A stretch of DNA of 64,000 nucleotides from Auricularia sp. M13 (lineage: Eukaryota; Basidiomycota; Agaricomycetes; Auriculariales; Auriculariaceae): the NCBI GenBank assembly GCA_037042915.1, contig CM073201.1, positions 310,001 to 374,000 on the forward strand. Direction: 5' to 3'. Position numbers and translations under genes: made by a program. The number at the start of each line of letters is the position of its first letter. Position 1 is the stretch's first letter. The notes beneath the pieces are model-generated. The model had not been told where the DNA came from. It saw nothing but the letters and a program-made list of their open reading frames with translations, and did no database searches. Below, in pieces: positions 1-10,632 of the stretch.

Positions 1-26
1 AGAAAGGCGAGGTCAACGCGGAGCAA

Positions 27-3000
27 ATGCGAGTTCGGGACCGAGAAGAAAAGCTACGGCGCAGCGCCCAAGACCGCATTGCGTTCATGAAGCCGTGCGA
101 GACGCCGCTCAGCAGTGAACATGCCGTACTGTGGCACGTCCTCCCGCGCGAAGCGTATCGACGCGATCCGCTCGCGCTGCCGAAATTGCGAGATTTCTTC
201 TACAACTCGTATACGCTCTTCCCCGCTCCCGAGCCTAATCAACACGGAAATCTTGTGTACATTCGCACCAACGTCGACTATATTCCGCCACTGCCCCCTA
301 CATCGCTACCCGTCCGGCGTACGGACGGCCGTTACGGCGCAGGCGAGTTGTCGCGATACGCGCAATGGCATGAGATCGGCATGTGGTATCGCGCTTTCAT
401 TCCCCAGGCGCGCTCAGATGGCCGGCCGCACCGCAACGAGCATCAAGCTCTCGACCAAGACATCGCGTGGTACGTGCCCGACTTTCCTGGGCATTTCACA
501 TCATGTGGCCGGAACATGTACATGTGCGGCGAGCAACTCAGGCGGAAGATGAACTTGTATTGGAGGATGGACTACGAGAAGCTGCTGGACAACATGCAAC
601 GCCACCCCCGCCTCGTCGGCCAGCCCTATTCGATGGTCAACAGCGGTCTTCTCGCGCTTGACCTGCTCACCCACCACCAAGTGACGAAGCGCGAGGCAGT
701 GGAATCCATCGCGAGCTTCCAGCGGGCTCTGCTCGAGATGCGCGGCTGGAACGAATATGTGCGCTGTCGAGTCTGGCTTCGCTAGTTGTCGAACCGCCAT
801 CCAGGCGCGCCGATGCTTCCAACCGCGAACGCAATGGATGGACGGACGCGACGCTGGACGCGCGGCGTCTTCACTCACGATCATGAGATCGCGGAGCGCT
901 ACGGGCAGTATGGCATCCCCGTGTTCATGGTCGAAGTAGTGACCAGGGATTTTGTGCCGAACAAGGACGAGTACGCGCCGGGCAGCATGGTCTTCATCAA
1001 CGACCTGCTGCAGCTGCATCACGCGCGAAAGGCCTGGAACGACTCGCGCGCTGTGTCGCACACCGGAGCGTATCAGGAGGATCGGCATCTGCAATGGGGC
1101 CAACCTCCCCCGCCTGCGACCGACGAATTCCGGCAAGACGACGACATCGTTATGAACGACGACGGACCGCCGCCACTGCCGCCAGTCTCCGCGCCGCCAG
1201 TCTCCGCGCCGCCAGTCTCCGCGCCGGAAGTCTCCGCGCTGCCAGTCTCCGCGCCGCCAGTCTCCGCGCCGCCAGTCTCCGCGCCCGAAGTCTCCGCGCC
1301 GCCAGTCTCCGCGCCTGCAAGTGCTGCCAACGCCGACCGCGCCGCCCGTTCCAGCGACGGCACCGCCAAGGCAACATCCACGAACTTCGCCGTCGGCACC
1401 GGGAGGAAGATGGGCTAGCAGTTCGACGCTGACAGGTGCGTACCGGCGTTCGATACTGCGACGCAGCGACTAATATTGGCTATGTAGTTCTTCCCTACGA
1501 TGACCACCCCGGTCTCAACGGCGTGCGCGGCGGCGTCGAGGATGCGATGGAGGTGGATAATCAGCACGCAGTCCGCGGTCAGAAGCGGAAAGCCAAAGGT
1601 ATGCTGCGTATGACCTCCTTGCGCCGTGAGGGTTCACGAGATGCATCAGGCCAGCTCGGGCAGCAAAAGAAACCCCGCAAGGAAGAGCAGGCGCGTGGCG
1701 CGAAGAAGCGCGAGCGCGAGACGAAGGCCGCGGACAAGGTGCGATGGCCGTACAGCAAGCGTCGCGCCGACAAGCCTCCGTATCCCGCCTGGTGGCCGCA
1801 GGACTGGCAGGTGGCAGAAGACGCCGTCGCAAAGACTTTGGGGCGATCCGAAGAGCGCGTCAAGATGCTGTCTGTTGCGCCCGACTTTCCGGTCGATGAA
1901 AAAGCAAATCCCGGGCGCCTGCTGCTGGTACCTGTCATGGAGCATCTCGTGGGCTTTCGCGGCGAGGACAAGGAGACGAAGCGTTCGCTCATGCTGGCCG
2001 CGTGGATGAGGATCCGACCGCAACGGATGCGCAGCCTGGCGACGCAGCCTATCCGAGAAGTTTCCAAGTTCGACCGCGAGGATTGGCGCGCCATCCTGCG
2101 CGCCGTCATCCCTGCAACTCGCGATGTTGAATGGACGAAGACACTCGGATTATACGTCGAGCCCGAGCCAGAAGCGATCCAGGTCGAGCTGGATGTCGCA
2201 CCGGTGCAGCTGCACATACCGTCTTTCGAGGTGTCATCCTCGATCTCGTCCTCGTCGTCTGCCGCATCGACTTACGCTTCCGAGCCTCCATCGACAGCGC
2301 CCACTACGCGAGCGCCGAGCCCCGTCGAGGGCGAAGGCGGGCAGGGTTACGACTCGGACGACGACGTCGACATGACGCGCGTCAACCCCGACGGCACTCG
2401 CATCGAGGTTGAGAGCCGGTACTTCGAGAATGCAGTGGGTGGGCAGCGCACTTCGGACGGACGACTTTTGGCGCGCGAGGACGATCGTTACCTCCACGAG
2501 CCGTCGGGTTGGCGCTCGACAAAGAAGGGGAACAAACGAGCGCTCAAGGACTTCGAGCACTTTGGCGAGGAAGGTGAAGGTGACGATGGCTTTCTGGAGT
2601 TCAAGCTCTTCGGTCTCAAGGGCAACAATCGGGCCGATTACGAGGACTGTTTCCAGTGGTGGGATTACGAGAACGGCAGGGTGCTGTACTACCTCATGGA
2701 CGACGGGATCTGCGAAGGCGGCGCTCTGGCAGGAGAGCGCTTGACAAAGCCGCTGCGGTTGTACAGCGGGAACACGCCCAAGTACCTGTATGGGACGAAG
2801 GATAAGCCCGTTCAGCTGCGCCTCTGGCCGGCGCAGTCCTTCGACGCTCCGTGAGTGCGCGTCATCGCTGTGAGGACCAAGTTCACTAATTACAACCTGC
2901 GCTACTAGCTTGCAGGTTCCCATGGACGCGCTCGGGGCGGTCGGCTCGCGCACGCGCAGCCGGAGATTCGCATTGGCAGACAGCGAGTACGCCAAGCTCT

Positions 3001-3116
3001 ACCCGAACGCACCGCCGCCAGGAAGCCTTCCTCCAGCCGCACCTGCAGCTCCAGCCGCACCTGCACTCGAGCATCTCTCTTCCGGGCCGCAAGCTGCCTC
3101 CACCTCAACATCCTCC
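27..3116 (+). pseudogene. 5' part of a large spliced gene of unknown function, cut by element A
   Basis: Open segments at 27-785, 804-1415, 1488-2850 and 2909-3116 read as consecutive exons; the gene starts before the window. Two introns are clear. One is 2851-2908 (donor GTGAGT, branch ACTAAT, TAG), whose splice keeps frame from the 472-codon segment into the next. The other is 1436-1487 (GTGCGT, ACTAAT, TAG). The join near 759-804 is ambiguous: an in-frame TAG at 783 may lie in a short intron or be a nonsense mutation. The frame also changes between the repeat at 1180-1316 and position 1435. I recognise the type from many polypore genomes but know no function for it. The segment RGVFTHDHEIAE...GIPVFMVE around 846-930 resembles the GAWF...GIPVYY motif of the third ORFs of elements A and B. 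An acidic, Ser/Pro-rich middle and a His/Trp/Tyr-rich C-terminal segment follow. Reading stops at codon boundary 3116/3117, where the LTR begins, and resumes in frame at 14309. Confidence 0.7.
1180..1316 (+). repeat. In-frame 15-bp tandem repeat coding for PVSAP units
   Basis: About nine copies of a 15-bp unit (ccgccagtctccgcg with single-base variants) encode repeated Pro-Val-Ser-Ala-Pro/Glu units inside the disrupted gene. The unit length is a multiple of three, so copy-number change would not break the frame. Arg- and Ala-rich open frames on both strands here are by-products of the repeat. Confidence 0.85.
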
Positions 3117-3415
3117 TGTGAGAGCCACCCGGTGAAGGATGGACCACAGATATCTGAACCGGGTAGGCTAGCAAAGGCTGCACGACCGTGGACAGCGGGC
3201 GTCACCTGTCAGAGGTGTCAAGACCTCCGGCAGGAGTCAATCCGTTGTCGTGTCGTCCGTTCCTACGCTGGGAACGGAGATCTACTCGCTATCTCGTAGC
3301 GCGCGAGCTGTCTGAGAGCGAGCGCGAGGCGAGGAAAAAGTGCGAAGTAATGATGATAACCAAATAGTAGCAAACAGGCGACGGTTTCAGGCTACGCTAT
3401 CAGGTACTCCTTACA
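3117..3415 (-). repeat. 3' LTR of element A
   Basis: 299 bp, TGTGAG...CCTTACA on the plus strand. By eye it matches the copy at 14005-14303 at every base. It lies directly beside the polypurine tract at 3416-3424. Confidence 0.95.
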
Positions 3416-3433
3416 CAGCCCCCCAGCGTAGAC

Positions 3434-5821
3434 TCAACCGTTTCTGCTCCTACGTTGGCCGCCGTGAGTCTCGAAGTCCATCCTCCGGAAATGCGTCCTC
3501 CACTCGCTCCTTGAACGAATAGGTCCTTCGTTGCGTTGCCCTAGAAGCTCGCGAAGATGTCTCTGGAACCATTCCTCGTGCGCGTCAGTCCAAGTACCCT
3601 GCCACCAGTTGTTGTTGATGGTCGAAGGGGCCGGCCACAACGAACCTCCGCCGTGAGGTGTACCGTCTTGTACTAACCCGATGAGCGTAGCTACTTCCTC
3701 TTCTGTGAGGAAGTCATCGACGTGAGGGCCTTGCGGACCGTCAGCGGTAGGCGGCTGGTAGGTACGAGGGCCTCCGAAGACTCGAGCAGCGCGAGTTGGT
3801 CCCGCCAGCGCGTGGTCGACCGTGAGCCCCGCCCATTCCGCCAAGCGAGCTGTTAAGCCGCCTTGAGTGATAGCAGCTCGCGCGTGAGGGCGGCTTAAGA
3901 CTTCTCGTACCCCTCGCGCCCAGCGGTCGACGCGTTGCGAGGGTAGAGTGCCTGGAAGGATGCGCATCGACGGCGCGACATCATGGAAGGTCTCTGGCCC
4001 ACCCCGAGGTGGTTCCGCGTCCGCGTCGCGAATGCGCGGCGCGATCGTCAAGAATCCCATTCTATGGCGCACCGCGAATCGGATTAGCGCTTCGTTGTTG
4101 GCCAGAGCGCCCGAGTCAACAAGATCCTGCACGCGTTCCCGAACTCGCGCGTTCGCCTCCTCGAGGTGGAAGTGCCAGTCGTTGCGTTCGAAGATGGGTA
4201 CGGGAGCGAACGAACGGCGGTGACGCGGGGGATTGTTGAAGAAATCGAAGATCGACGGTAACTGCTGCTCGTTAACCGCGGTCGGAGGACGTATTCGTTC
4301 GGCCAGCGGCATCTGTAATCGTAACAGCAGAGACGGCGGGGGCGGCGGGCTGCTGGATCTTCTCCTGGGCGTGACCAAACCCTGGTCCACGGCTTGCAAG
4401 CTAGGGCTTCCGAAGTCAGACAACATGGACGGGTCGAGCGTGGACGAGAACTGTGAATCGAGCGTCATCGAGTCGTTGTCGTCTCCAAAACCTCGTATCT
4501 CGGGAGACAAGGGACGCGGTCCTTCGTCTGGAAGATGGTACGGGTCGAGGTTCTGAATCTGATGGATAACCTCGTCACTGCAAAAGGCTGACTCTTCCGG
4601 GCTGGTGATCATTGACGCCGGCGGCGAACGTAAGGTGTTCCAGTGACGGTTCGCGGACGGAAGCGGGTCGCTTTTCTTGACTCTTTTCGGCGTAAGCGGT
4701 GGCGCACGGAATGTGATAGCACTAGGGCCTGGCGGACGATGAGGCGCGAGGTCCGCGAGGAAGGGCAGCGCGTTGTAGCCGTCTTCCCATCGGTAGTATA
4801 CTGGGATACCCCACAGTATGTACTGGCGTATGAGACCTGCGTGCTCGATGGTATCGTCGAACCACGCGCCCATGGGCGCAGCGCCGAAATAGCGATGCGA
4901 GTTCAATCGTTCCAACATGCCCGGGAAGCGGAGAGTAAGGACCTGATGCGCATATCGGGAGATGATCTCGAAGATGACGAACGCGCGGCGCGTTAAGAGA
5001 GAGTAGACCCAGGAGGCCCATCGCGCGTGAAGCAGGCTCAAGTGAGCGGCGCCCCGGTAGATCAGTCTCTCGATACGGGGGAGCGCTTCGCGGGCAGCTT
5101 CGGGGAATAGCGCGGCCAGTACGGCTTCGTCCATGGACTCCTGCGCTTGCATGTCCCTTCGCGCCTCGTCGACCAGTCGGTGCCAGCCTTCTTCCTCTTC
5201 ATCTACGACGTAAGCCGGAAGGCGATGGAGGACGGAAGACATGCCCAGCCGGGGGCATGGACCCATTCCGTTCCATATGTTCGGTGCGAAGGGACGAGCA
5301 GGGTGCGCCGAGTCGAACCAGTCTGGTAGCCAAGCCCACTGTCGACAATGTTCCATCTCTGCGTATATGGCCTCTGGCTGCTGGTTGCGGTTGAGGCAGC
5401 CACACGCTCTCGGACCTCTGCTTGAAGGCGGATACGGAATCGAGCTGGTCAGAGAATTCGGGGATATCCACGAGGTGGTGTCTGACGTCCATCTGCGCAC
5501 GAAGTAGCGCGGTTCGGAAGGCCTCCAGGCCGGAACGGCTGGTAGGTCTGCTTCCCAGGATTCCATGAGCCGCAGATCCGGCTGGACCATGATCGTGTCG
5601 ACCTGGACCCGGTCACCGATGTACCAATACCCTTCGAGAATCTCTTCGGGCAGTTGAGAGGGGTTTTGGGGGTTATCGCCGTCTGGCGGGTCGGTGGCCA
5701 ATGCCCCCAGCAGGGAGAGCACGAGCGTGCAGACGGTAAGGAACAGCGTTGCTGCGGGTCGCATGATGGGCGGGATAGAGAGGTCTGTCGGAGTTGGAAT
5801 AGGCTGAGATTTGCCCTGCAC
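3434..5821 (-). CDS. Third ORF of element A, env position, unknown function
   Basis: A 795-residue ORF lies 160 bp downstream of the pol stop and ends 18 bp before the 3' LTR, so it is part of the element. An internal Met at residue 20 is followed by a hydrophobic stretch (about residues 24-43, AATLFLTVCTLV...) that could be a signal peptide or anchor. I see no C-terminal membrane span. Shared landmarks with the element B protein are FAPNIWNGMGPC (178-189; B has FVPDILSGAGPC), GAWF (318-321), GIPVYY (338-343), RAAITQGGL near residue 655, and a C-terminal D(F/W)L(T/S)E.E segment followed by EWFQRHLREL. The middle (about 370-500) is Ser/Pro-rich and probably disordered. A related motif occurs in the spliced gene that element A interrupts. 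It does not look like any Env glycoprotein I know; function is unknown. Confidence 0.75.
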   Translation of the reverse strand: MQGKSQPIPTPTDLSIPPIMRPAATLFLTVCTLVLSLLGALATDPPDGDNPQNPSQLPEEILEGYWYIGDRVQVDTIMVQPDLRLMESWEADLPAVPAWRPSEPRYFVRRWTSDTTSWISPNSLTSSIPYPPSSRGPRACGCLNRNQQPEAIYAEMEHCRQWAWLPDWFDSAHPARPFAPNIWNGMGPCPRLGMSSVLHRLPAYVVDEEEEGWHRLVDEARRDMQAQESMDEAVLAALFPEAAREALPRIERLIYRGAAHLSLLHARWASWVYSLLTRRAFVIFEIISRYAHQVLTLRFPGMLERLNSHRYFGAAPMGAWFDDTIEHAGLIRQYILWGIPVYYRWEDGYNALPFLADLAPHRPPGPSAITFRAPPLTPKRVKKSDPLPSANRHWNTLRSPPASMITSPEESAFCSDEVIHQIQNLDPYHLPDEGPRPLSPEIRGFGDDNDSMTLDSQFSSTLDPSMLSDFGSPSLQAVDQGLVTPRRRSSSPPPPPSLLLRLQMPLAERIRPPTAVNEQQLPSIFDFFNNPPRHRRSFAPVPIFERNDWHFHLEEANARVRERVQDLVDSGALANNEALIRFAVRHRMGFLTIAPRIRDADAEPPRGGPETFHDVAPSMRILPGTLPSQRVDRWARGVREVLSRPHARAAITQGGLTARLAEWAGLTVDHALAGPTRAARVFGGPRTYQPPTADGPQGPHVDDFLTEEEVATLIGLVQDGTPHGGGSLWPAPSTINNNWWQGTWTDAHEEWFQRHLRELLGQRNEGPIRSRSEWRTHFRRMDFETHGGQRRSRNG

Positions 5822-5981
5822 TCATCAGCGAATGAGGACGCGAGGAGTATACTGAACTCTCCAGCTCGGGTAATGGGAGCGTGAAACGGAGAGGGTGAAA
5901 GAAAATATAAGAAAATGGGAATAGAATGAAAATAGTGGAACTATCTACTTTTCCTCGGACGCTGGTAACAAGCCCGTCCGC

Positions 5982-6580
5982 TCATATGCCGTGCGCGCGC
6001 CGATAGTCGATTAGGACAGCCGGCGCGCTGCGTAGCTCAGCGGCTGTCAACCAGCTGTCGTGTTCGGGACCGTAGCCTTTCCATCTGGTGAGGTATTCGA
6101 CCAGCTTGCGCGAACGGTTTCGACGGTGAGCTACGAGTTTCTCGACTTCGTACCACTCGGCCGCGTTGTCTTCCCAGCGGGGGTTAGCCAGCGAGGCTCG
6201 CTTGCCGAAGTGTTCGGGCGACGGAAAGTACTTCTTGAGGTGCTTCGCGTGGATAACGTTCGACATTGGAAAGCTGGACGGCAAATTGATCCTGTAGGTC
6301 GCGTCACTGACGCGCTCCAGTACGGAGAACGGCCCAAATGCGCGCTGTACGAGCTTTGCGCCCTCGCCCTTGGTCTCGACTAGCTCCAGCGAGTGCGGCT
6401 TGATAAGGACGAGCTGTCCAGGGTGTAGTTCGAAAGGATGACGCCCTGCGTTATACGCCTGTGCTTGCTGATGTTGCGCGGCCGCGATGGCGTCTCTAGC
6501 CGCCAGCCGGTGGTTCTGCATAGCCCATAAGAACTCGTCAGCGCCTTTGTGCGCCGTGAAGTGACGCGGGATGGACCCTC
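5982..6580 (-). CDS. C-terminal part of element A pol: integrase tail and chromodomain (frameshifted)
   Basis: The frame 5982-6521 and upstream codons to about 6580 continue the integrase C-terminus (PGQLVLIKPHSLEL, AFGPFSVLERV, MSNVIHAKHLKKY) and end in a chromodomain (YEVEKLVAHRRN...LVEYLTRWKGYGPEHDSW). It lies in another frame from the main pol ORF. Translations align with element B, where integrase and chromodomain are one frame, so a one-base indel lies around 6555-6590. A programmed shift here would be unprecedented and element B lacks it, so mutation is the simpler reading. The chromodomain normally binds methylated histone tails and directs integration. Confidence 0.85.
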
Positions 6581-9500
6581 GCTGGGCAAGAAGAGAGCTA
6601 CAGGACTCCTGGGCTGGTACCCGTACAGGGCTTGGTACGGCGAGATAGTAGTCGACTTGTGCTGCGCAGAGTTATACGCGAACTCCATCGACGGTAGCCA
6701 TTCGTCCCAATGCGACGGGTCGTTAGCAACGTAGTGTCTTAGCATCGTCTCGAGCGTCCTATTGGTCCTTTCCGTCTGGCCATCGTGCTGAGGGTGGTGT
6801 GAAGATGATAGCAGCATGTGGACGCCCATCTGGCGGGTCATAGCCTCGAAGAATTTAGATAGCCAGCGCCCGTCCCTATCTGCGATGAATTCCAACGGAA
6901 CGCCAAATCGGCTTACGACCTCCGCTACAAAGAGCTTAGCAAAGCCTTCTGTATCCAGACCCGTGTCCGTAGGGATAAATTGGGCGTGCTTCGTAAGAAG
7001 ATCTACGACCACCAGAATGGCGTTGTAGAGTCCCGACCAAGGTAGGCCGGTGACTAGGTCGAAAGAGATGCGGTCGTATGGCGCGACGGGAATGCGATGC
7101 GACTGTAGTAGCCCGTGCTTCGCGTTGGAATCAGCTTTGTTCTTTTGGCAGACGTCGCAAGTCTTGCAGTACAGAGTAGCATCAGGCCTCATACGAGGCC
7201 AATAGAACTGAGTCGCCAGTCGCCGATAAAGCTTCTCCGGCCCTGCATGTGCGGTTTCGAAAGGTGATTCGTGGAGCTGGCGCAGTAGCGCGTCCTTCTC
7301 CGAGCGAGGCACGCAAAGACGCGGCGAGAAGTCTGCGTCTCTGAAGAAGAGCAAACCGTCGTTGCCTCGATAGAAACGGTTGCCGGAGTACCACGACCGC
7401 TCGTCGGAGTTGTACCCTTTGCCTCTGAACGCGGGGTCTCGGTCGTACCCCTTTGAGTATCGTTCTTTCAATTCGGCGCTCATCGAGACGAGTAACGTCG
7501 GCGGGTCGTTCTTCTCCTTCCACGCCAGTTGGTCTTCGTAGCGTAATCCCGCGGTTTCTGCATCGGCTCTGACACCGGGCTCGACGACTCTCGACGGCTT
7601 GGTAGCTGGGACTTCACCGACGTCGCCCACTAGATCCTTCGCGGCTTGCTTCTTCTGGTTTCTCGTGACAGCGAGGGCAGGAGCAGTAACGGGCTCTAGA
7701 AGGTCCTCGCAGTGCACTGCTACTAGAGTGGACTGCATCTTCGGCGCTGGAGCGTTCCCCGCTACTCTTTCCAGAATAGCGGCAGCTTCCAAGTCGGTGC
7801 GTATGGACGGGGAGTTATCGCCGGCAGGCGCTATGTAATCCGGCGGTCCTCGGGTTAGTTCGCCGTCTCGCGGTAGTCTGGAGAGCGGGTCTACGTTTGA
7901 ATGCAGACGTCCAGCTCGATGTACGATTTCGAGCTTGGAGAAGGCCGAAAACACCGCCCCCCAAGCAGCTAACCGCTTGTTGGTGTTCTCCCAGGTCTTC
8001 GCCCATTGCAGAGCAGCGTGGTCCGTGATCAAAATAATGTGTTCACCCTCGACGAAAGGTTGGAACTTGATCAGCGCCTCCTTCGCAGCCAGACCCTCCC
8101 GCTCAGTGGCGGAGTAGTTCTTCTCAGCGTCTTTGAAGGTGCGGCTCCAGTAGCAGATAACGCGTTCGACGTGGACCTCGGTGTCATCCAAGGAAGCTGC
8201 CCAACGGCCAGGAGCCGGGACGTCGTTGATCTTGGAAGACATCTTCGTACAGAGTTGCGGTACGGGTTCTCCAGCTGCATGTGCCTTCCGTAGCCGCTCG
8301 TAAACCGGGGTGCCAACCAAGTCGCGCACGAAGATAGGTTGGATTTGCTGTAAGCAAGCACCCAACGCTTCGTCCGACGCGTCCGTGTAGAGCCTGTAGG
8401 AGCGGCGGCGAATCGGGTGCCCAAGTACCGGGGCGTTCTGCAGTGCTTTCTTCGCTTCGTCGAACGCGTGCTGTTCGTCCTCGCCCCAGTGCCAGGCTAC
8501 GTCCTTTCGCAGGAGCTTGAATAGCGGGGCGACTATAAAAGAGTAGTAAGGGATGAAGGCTTGGAAATAGACCACCATGCCCAGGAAAGTCTGTAGCGTA
8601 GAAAGCTTGGAAGGCGCGTCCAGCGCTGCTATAGCGGCTACCTTCTCGTCGTGGGTCGATAGTCCAAGACGCGATACTTTGTGACCGAGTAGGAGAATAG
8701 ACGAATAAAAGAAGTGGCACTTCTTCGGCGACAGAGTCAATCCGGCTTTCTCGACCGCGCTGAGCACCTTGTCCAGATGTTCGAAGTGATCTCCGTAAGT
8801 GGCCGAGTACACGACGATGTCGTCTATGTAGACAAGCGTGAAGAGCCATAGGAACGGCGCTAGTATCCCTTGCATTACTCTTTGGAATATTGCAGGGCCG
8901 TTCCTTAAACCGAAGGGCATCCGCTTGAACTGGAATAGTCCCTTGTGAGTACGAAAGGCAGTCTTCTCGACGTCGGCGGGATTGATCTCCATCTGATTGA
9001 ATCCTGCGAGAGCATCCAAGGATGAAAGGACTTGTGATCCAGAGAGAGCGGACAAGATGTCAGACTGTCGGGGGATAGGGAATTCGTCGGCGACTGTCGC
9101 TGCGTTGAGTTTGCGATAGTCAACGCAGAAGCGCGGCTTTCCATTGCGATAGACAATGACAACCGGGGCGGCCCAAGGGCTGATCGAGTCTTCAATGACG
9201 CCCAAGTGGAACCATTTTCGAAGCTGGTCCTCGATGACATCTCGTTTCTCGGGCGACGCTCCATGCATGGGCACTGCAATGGGCTCGACTCCTTCCTTGG
9301 TGCGGATTTTGGCGTTCACCGCGAGATGCCCGAGCCTATCATCGAATCCGAAAGCGAGAACGTGCGAGCGTAGCAAACCCAAGGCCTGCTCACGAATGTT
9401 GGCAGGAAGGTCGGGAGAAAGATCTAGGATCTTCTCAAGATCTTTGGAAGCATACGTAGTTGGATCGGGAGCGTCTGCGGTGGCGGGAGGCTCCAGTTCG

Positions 9501-10609
9501 GCCAGCTCTTCCGCGCGCGGGGCGTTTGGAGCTACCGGGGGTGCGTCTTGAGCTGGATCGACGTTGGCTCGGCACGCATACGCGTGGATCTCTTTTTCTT
9601 CATCAGAACGCCCATCCAATTCCAGTATCATCGCAGATATCTTTTCCGCTGCATCTTGACAGGCAACGCGTTCCTGCTCCGAAGATGGGCAGAACAGAGT
9701 CTCGTTTGGGTTCTGTGCGTATCCCAACACAGTACCCGCGCGCAGTACCCAAGGAGTGGTAGTCGGGTTCGTTACTGGTAGAATGGACCGTCTCGCGATG
9801 GTCGCGTTCCCTTCCTTGTCCAGGATGGGATCCGTCCGAGTGGACAGTAGCGTGTTCGGAACCGAAAGGAAGGCGTCGTGACCTATGTGGACAAGATTAC
9901 GCTCCACATACCACTCGCGATCCTGCTGCAGGTCCCCAGCTACATCGACTAGGGTGGTTGTCTGCGGCTGTAACACCACATCTTTGTACGCTCGCAGTTC
10001 CCCATTACCCAGGGCGCGTTTACGACGATGCCGCGCGGCGCGCGCTCTTCGGTGACTCTTAGCTTTGACGAAGCTCGCGGCGCTGGCGTGGACTACTCGG
10101 AATCCGCGCACTGGGAATGACTGTGCTTCCGCGACTTTGGTGTCCTTGGCCAGAGAAGTAGCGGCGAAGGCATATCCCGTTCGTCCCACCGTCACGCGCG
10201 TGCCCAGCGTAAGGTTCCGCAAGACGTTCAGCTCGTAGTTAAGGTGCCAGTCTTCGCCCAGCAGCACTTCTACGGTCATGTCGGGCACGACATAAGCTTC
10301 TACTTCAAAGCTCAACAACGCTCCGTCTTCCGCTCTGATGAAGACTGGAAGGACGACGTATCCTTCTAGTTGCGGCGTTTTGTTGGTAAGTTGAGCTATC
10401 TGCACCTTCATTCCCGTTCTTATCTTCGGCGGGTTCTTCAAGGTCTGCAGGAATTCCTTGTGCACAAGCGACAAGCTGGCTCCCGAGTCGAGCCTGAGCG
10501 TGACGGGGCTGTCTTCAGTAGTGCCCATCCGCCCCCGACAAGACAGGACCGATACGCCAGCTGACGAGTAGCCGCTGGGCGTGGACCTGCGCTTTGGCAT
10601 TCTGACCAC
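6380..10609 (-). CDS. Element A pol: protease, reverse transcriptase, RNase H, integrase core
   Basis: 1409 residues counted from a GTG codon; the open frame extends upstream to overlap the end of gag. Domains in order: aspartic protease with LRLDSGAS (DSGA at 41-44); RT with the active site YIDD at 594-597 after LFTLV; RNase H beginning YTDASDEALGA (about 741); integrase zinc finger with the CKTCDVCQ cysteines; integrase core with FDLVTGLPW, FIADRDGRW and DGQTERTNRTLE, giving the D, D and E residues. All catalytic residues look intact. The last ~65 residues (after LFLPSEGPSRV) are out-of-frame junk caused by the indel described for the chromodomain segment. Its frame is -1 relative to gag, overlapping gag's final TAG at 10633-10635. 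Confidence 0.92.
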   Translation of the reverse strand: MVRMPKRRSTPSGYSSAGVSVLSCRGRMGTTEDSPVTLRLDSGASLSLVHKEFLQTLKNPPKIRTGMKVQIAQLTNKTPQLEGYVVLPVFIRAEDGALLSFEVEAYVVPDMTVEVLLGEDWHLNYELNVLRNLTLGTRVTVGRTGYAFAATSLAKDTKVAEAQSFPVRGFRVVHASAASFVKAKSHRRARAARHRRKRALGNGELRAYKDVVLQPQTTTLVDVAGDLQQDREWYVERNLVHIGHDAFLSVPNTLLSTRTDPILDKEGNATIARRSILPVTNPTTTPWVLRAGTVLGYAQNPNETLFCPSSEQERVACQDAAEKISAMILELDGRSDEEKEIHAYACRANVDPAQDAPPVAPNAPRAEELAELEPPATADAPDPTTYASKDLEKILDLSPDLPANIREQALGLLRSHVLAFGFDDRLGHLAVNAKIRTKEGVEPIAVPMHGASPEKRDVIEDQLRKWFHLGVIEDSISPWAAPVVIVYRNGKPRFCVDYRKLNAATVADEFPIPRQSDILSALSGSQVLSSLDALAGFNQMEINPADVEKTAFRTHKGLFQFKRMPFGLRNGPAIFQRVMQGILAPFLWLFTLVYIDDIVVYSATYGDHFEHLDKVLSAVEKAGLTLSPKKCHFFYSSILLLGHKVSRLGLSTHDEKVAAIAALDAPSKLSTLQTFLGMVVYFQAFIPYYSFIVAPLFKLLRKDVAWHWGEDEQHAFDEAKKALQNAPVLGHPIRRRSYRLYTDASDEALGACLQQIQPIFVRDLVGTPVYERLRKAHAAGEPVPQLCTKMSSKINDVPAPGRWAASLDDTEVHVERVICYWSRTFKDAEKNYSATEREGLAAKEALIKFQPFVEGEHIILITDHAALQWAKTWENTNKRLAAWGAVFSAFSKLEIVHRAGRLHSNVDPLSRLPRDGELTRGPPDYIAPAGDNSPSIRTDLEAAAILERVAGNAPAPKMQSTLVAVHCEDLLEPVTAPALAVTRNQKKQAAKDLVGDVGEVPATKPSRVVEPGVRADAETAGLRYEDQLAWKEKNDPPTLLVSMSAELKERYSKGYDRDPAFRGKGYNSDERSWYSGNRFYRGNDGLLFFRDADFSPRLCVPRSEKDALLRQLHESPFETAHAGPEKLYRRLATQFYWPRMRPDATLYCKTCDVCQKNKADSNAKHGLLQSHRIPVAPYDRISFDLVTGLPWSGLYNAILVVVDLLTKHAQFIPTDTGLDTEGFAKLFVAEVVSRFGVPLEFIADRDGRWLSKFFEAMTRQMGVHMLLSSSHHPQHDGQTERTNRTLETMLRHYVANDPSHWDEWLPSMEFAYNSAQHKSTTISPYQALYGYQPRSPVALFLPSEGPSRVTSRRTKALTSSYGLCRTTGWRLETPSRPRNISKHRRITQGVILSNYTLDSSSLSSRTRWS

Positions 10610-10632
10610 GCATTCCGGGGCCGGTAGCGAGG

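Noticed and set aside
1150-1399. Arg/Leu/Ala- and Gly/Ala/Glu-rich antisense ORFs over the 15-bp repeat
   Set aside because: Mirror images of a coding tandem repeat; not independent genes.
3434-5821. Calling the third ORF an envelope gene
   Set aside because: Position fits, but I see no C-terminal membrane anchor, cleavage site or fusion peptide, and it shares motifs with a spliced fungal gene.
6380-6590. Programmed frameshift between integrase and chromodomain in element A
   Set aside because: Element B has the same join in one frame, and no retroelement is known to shift here; an indel is simpler.
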